Shown: positions 61,462-64,000 of the stretch, in pieces | Layout of the letters: the number at the start of each line of letters is the position of its first letter | Position numbering within the stretch: the first letter of the stretch is position 1 | Source: Algihabitans albus | Lineage (GTDB): Bacteria; Pseudomonadota; Alphaproteobacteria; Kiloniellales; DSM-21159 | Assembly: GCF_003572205.1 (NCBI RefSeq) | Contig: NZ_QXNY01000001.1 | Span: forward strand, 1 to 64,000 | DNA length: 64,000 nucleotides | Direction: 5' to 3' | Notes under the pieces: model-generated | What the model saw: the letters and a program-made list of their open reading frames with translations, nothing else | Databases searched by the model: none | Told to the model about the DNA's origin: nothing | Made by a program: the position numbers and the translations under genes

Positions 61462-62298
61462 ATGAATAGGGCACTGGGCAAGCTCGGGACGGCCGCCGCC
61501 GTCGCAGGCGCCCTTCTGTTGGCGGGCTGCTCGACCGGCCCCTATCCGAACAACGGCGTCGAGCCGACCTTCTCGTTCCCGGTGACCGACAACCAGACCC
61601 CTTACAGCACCTGCCTGGGGACCCTCAGGGACTTGCCGGGCAACAACCTGCCGATCTTCGCGGTCGGCGAGATCGCCGACAAGACCGGTCAGATCAACTA
61701 CGACGAAAACGGCCACGCGCTGACCCAGGGCTCCACGGAGATGATGATCTCCGCTCTCTACAAGACGGGCAAGGCGCGGATGGTCGAGCGCTTCGATCTG
61801 CGAATCCCGCTCGCTGAAGTGCGTCTGTCCGAACAGGGGCGACTCAATCGCCAGATCGAAGACTACGGGCAGCTCCCGGCCTCCGACTTCGTGCTGGTCG
61901 GCGCCCTGACGGAGTTGAACTACAACATCGTCAGCGAGGGTGCCCAGCTCTTCGTCAAGGGCATCGGCGGCGGCGTGCGTACGGTCGTGATCAACGTCGC
62001 GCTCGATCTGCGCGTCATCAACTCGCGCAACTTCTCTGTCCCCTACGTCACCTCTCTGCAGAAACAGATCTACGGCTTCGAAGTCGAGGCCAACATCTTC
62101 CGTTTCTTCGGAGACACCCTGGTCGAATTCGACGCCGGGCGGATCCAAAACGAACCGCTTCAGCTCGGCGTTCGCTCGGTGGTCGAGATGGCCGTCTACC
62201 AGATCATGACGGACTTCCTCGGTCTGCCGGCCAGTGATGGGTGCGACCTCGTGAAGACCGACTTCATGGGCGAACACCTGAAGCGGTTCGAATCCTGA
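61462..62298 (+). CDS. CsgG/HfaB-family outer-membrane secretion lipoprotein
   Basis: A 278-residue protein. The lipobox is LLLAGCSTGPYPN with Cys near residue 23. The mature part is CsgG-like: NLPIFAVGEIADKTGQINYD, TQGSTEMMISALYKTGKARM, RFDLRIPLAEVRL, DFVLVGALTELNYNIVSEGA and VVINVALDLRVINS. CsgG forms a nine-fold outer-membrane export pore for curli subunits. HfaB of Caulobacter is a relative that exports and anchors holdfast proteins. It lies directly upstream of a secreted protein gene (32-bp gap). RBS GGAGGG lies before ATG 61462. Confidence 0.88.
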   Translation: MNRALGKLGTAAAVAGALLLAGCSTGPYPNNGVEPTFSFPVTDNQTPYSTCLGTLRDLPGNNLPIFAVGEIADKTGQINYDENGHALTQGSTEMMISALYKTGKARMVERFDLRIPLAEVRLSEQGRLNRQIEDYGQLPASDFVLVGALTELNYNIVSEGAQLFVKGIGGGVRTVVINVALDLRVINSRNFSVPYVTSLQKQIYGFEVEANIFRFFGDTLVEFDAGRIQNEPLQLGVRSVVEMAVYQIMTDFLGLPASDGCDLVKTDFMGEHLKRFES

Positions 62299-62330
62299 AG
62301 CGAACCAAACGAAACAGGAGTAGTCGTGAG

Positions 62331-63938
62331 ATGATCAAATATCGCCTTCTGGCAGGCACGGCGATCGTCGCCGCTGCCGCTCTGGGATCGTCGCAGGCCT
62401 TCGCCTTCGACGAGCTCAACTGGAGCTGGGACCTCGATGTGGATACCGACATCACCCAGCAATTCACCTTCGCGGCCGATCTGGAGCCGAGCGGCCTCGT
62501 CGTGGTCGAGGATTGGCAGATCCACATCGGCGACGTGACTGCCACGTCGCTCGTCACCGACGTGACCAACAATCAGCCCGCGGGCGAAGGCGGCACCGTC
62601 GCAGTGCCTCTGACCCTGACTCTGACCGGCGAAGCCTCCGCCACCGGCGACACCACACTCGAAGCCCTCGCCGATGCGCAGGTCACCGATTCCGAGGACA
62701 ACGTTCTCGCGGACGTGTCGGACACCATCAACAACTCGGGTATCGATCCGGCCGGCGACTTCACCGGTACGGCCGACTTCATCGTCGAAGTCGAGATCCC
62801 CGGCGAGGCGATGGCCTTCGACGCGACCGTGGAACTGCCCGAGGTCGTCAGTGCCGCGGTGGCCGTCGGCAACAACGCCAACATCACCAGTGCGGTGAAG
62901 ACCGATGTGCACGACACGCAGATCCTCTTCAACGCGGACGAGGACGAGCCGCTGGGGAGCTTCACCGTGACGGAGGAGAAGACGACCACGAGCCAGTCCG
63001 AAATGGACAGCTCCTCCGAGTCTTGGGACCTCGCCAAGACGGCGTCGCTCGGCGGATCCTTCAATTGGGACTACGCAGCCAACGAGTCCGCAAGCGAAAC
63101 GAGTTCGGCGACCTGGAACAGCTCGCATGACCTGAACGCCGACTTCGCGAAGACCGCCTCGCTCGACGCCGAGGGAACGGCCGACTTCGAGGGCACCTTC
63201 GACGCCGACCTGGAGAAGAACTTGAAGTTCGCCAGCCTTACGGCAAACGCGACCGGCGAGTTCGACGGCACGGCCGACTTCGAAGCCACAGCCGACCTGA
63301 CCGCCGAAGGCACACTGTCGGCCTCGGAAACCGCTTCCTCGACCTCCGAGAACGCGGCCAACTTCGAGTCCACGACGGCGGCCAGCCTGGCCCTGGAGGG
63401 GAGCAAGACCTGGGCATTCAACCAGGCTTCGGAGGCTGCGTCCTCCAACAGTTTCGAAACGGAGACGATGACCCACAGCATGTCCGTCGAAACCGACGGG
63501 GATCTCTACGCTCTCTACGCCGCCGGCTCCCTTTGGGGTCACCTGCTGCACGAGGGCGTGAACACCGGGTTGGCAACCACGTTGACCCTGATGACCGCCG
63601 CGGCCTTGGGCGGCCTGGAGCAAGCGGAAATCTCCGCCGACTCCCAGGTCTACAACATCCTGAACGCCTCGGTGGACAGCTCGGCGGCGGCGATCGGCAA
63701 CAACAAGTCGATCACGGTCGACGCAGCGACCCCGGACGACGCGGCTCTGCTCGCCGACGTCAACCAGTTCGCCTACGCCAACATCACCGCCAACTCCCAG
63801 GTCGGCGGTGTCACGGTCGACAACTACATCAAGCTCGGGCAGATCGACCGCGCCCTGGTCAACTCCAGCGCAACGGCGATCGGCAACAACCTGAACGTTT
63901 CCGTCTCCTCGCCGCTCAGCCCGAACGGCGACGAGTAA
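62331..63938 (+). CDS. Large acidic secreted protein, probable substrate of the CsgG-like pore
   Basis: A 535-residue protein with a signal peptide (LLAGTAIVAAAALGSSQAFA). The mature chain is strongly acidic and rich in Ser, Thr and Ala with few Lys or Arg. Three copies of an A(V/I)GNN motif occur at residues 178-182, 454-458 and 516-520, the last two in similar contexts (SSAAAIGNNKSITV, SSATAIGNNLNVSV). The middle (about 230-360) has imperfect repeats such as AKTASLGGSF and AKTASLDAEGTADFEGTF. I do not recognise the family. Gene order resembles hfaB-hfaD, but similarity to HfaD is not established. A strong terminator follows. Confidence 0.7.
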   Translation: MIKYRLLAGTAIVAAAALGSSQAFAFDELNWSWDLDVDTDITQQFTFAADLEPSGLVVVEDWQIHIGDVTATSLVTDVTNNQPAGEGGTVAVPLTLTLTGEASATGDTTLEALADAQVTDSEDNVLADVSDTINNSGIDPAGDFTGTADFIVEVEIPGEAMAFDATVELPEVVSAAVAVGNNANITSAVKTDVHDTQILFNADEDEPLGSFTVTEEKTTTSQSEMDSSSESWDLAKTASLGGSFNWDYAANESASETSSATWNSSHDLNADFAKTASLDAEGTADFEGTFDADLEKNLKFASLTANATGEFDGTADFEATADLTAEGTLSASETASSTSENAANFESTTAASLALEGSKTWAFNQASEAASSNSFETETMTHSMSVETDGDLYALYAAGSLWGHLLHEGVNTGLATTLTLMTAAALGGLEQAEISADSQVYNILNASVDSSAAAIGNNKSITVDAATPDDAALLADVNQFAYANITANSQVGGVTVDNYIKLGQIDRALVNSSATAIGNNLNVSVSSPLSPNGDE

Positions 63939-63955
63939 GTGCCAACCTGACCTTC

Positions 63956-63992
63956 GAGGGAAGCCGGCAAGCCGGCTTCCCTCATTTCCTTT
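63956..63992 (+). terminator. Rho-independent terminator after the CsgG-like operon
   Basis: GAGGGAAGCCGGC (63956-63968) and GCCGGCTTCCCTC (63971-63983) form a perfect 13-bp stem with a 2-base gap, followed by ATTTCCTTT. It lies 18 bp past the stop of the secreted-protein gene and ends the two-gene operon. Confidence 0.88.
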
Positions 63993-64000
63993 GGACCCCT

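Overview
The window is GC-rich chromosomal DNA from an alphaproteobacterium. The block ilvC, VOC protein, ilvH, ilvB, miaA / serB / degP, DUF2065, hflC, hflK / apbC, and a 41-residue L36 with only one Cys, suggest the Rhodospirillales/Kiloniellales neighbourhood. That placement comes from family knowledge and gene order, not a search. I recognise no rRNA, tRNA, CRISPR array, transposase, integrase or phage gene. Gene density is high, with many 1-8 bp gaps or overlaps, and GTG starts are common.

Layout. (1) 1-2296: the start of a large RTX-type secreted protein on the minus strand, running off the left edge, with a strikingly AT-rich gene-free stretch upstream (about 2430-3110). (2) 3340-5313: two GNAT acetyltransferases and an EamA transporter. 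(3) 5392-17988: a catabolic island with a histone-deacetylase-like amidohydrolase coupled to a GntR regulator, a class II aldolase, a Dpp-type ABC importer with fused ATPases, an M20 peptidase, an M81 (MlrC-like) peptidase, a GhrA-like dehydrogenase and a LysE exporter. (4) 18180-30820: branched-chain amino acid synthesis and housekeeping genes. (5) 31013-43371: accessory metabolism, including a YHS protein, a CGNR regulator divergent from an alpha/beta hydrolase, a DapA-family lyase flanked by FCD-type GntR regulators, MFS and RarD transporters, a DM13 protein and two tandem DUF2817 genes. (6) 43408-48069: a glycolate oxidase operon glcD-glcE-membrane protein-glcF with a GntR-type palindrome upstream. 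(7) 48311-58997: rpmJ, a methyltransferase, hpd divergent from an Lrp/AsnC regulator, DUF1523, gpmA, an MscS channel, a PhnZ-like HD oxygenase, cytochrome c and small secreted proteins. (8) 59534-63938: two LuxR-type regulators with degenerate receiver domains, a CsgG/HfaB-family lipoprotein and a large acidic secreted protein with repeated GNN motifs, closed by a strong terminator.

The most interesting region is the right end. A CsgG-family outer-membrane lipoprotein sits directly upstream of its probable secreted substrate, next to LuxR-type regulators. This is the logic of curli (CsgD/CsgG/CsgA) or of the Caulobacter holdfast anchor (HfaB/HfaD), but with a substrate I do not recognise. The genes for both the LuxR protein and the CsgG-like protein have leaders able to form stem-loops. 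Second in interest is the 5.4-17.3 kb island, whose enzyme set suggests uptake and breakdown of an unidentified amide or peptide-like compound. Smaller points are a dispersed intergenic repeat (20483-20567 and 31600-31680), an 18-bp tandem repeat between hpd and its likely regulator, and an orphan PhnZ-like oxygenase.
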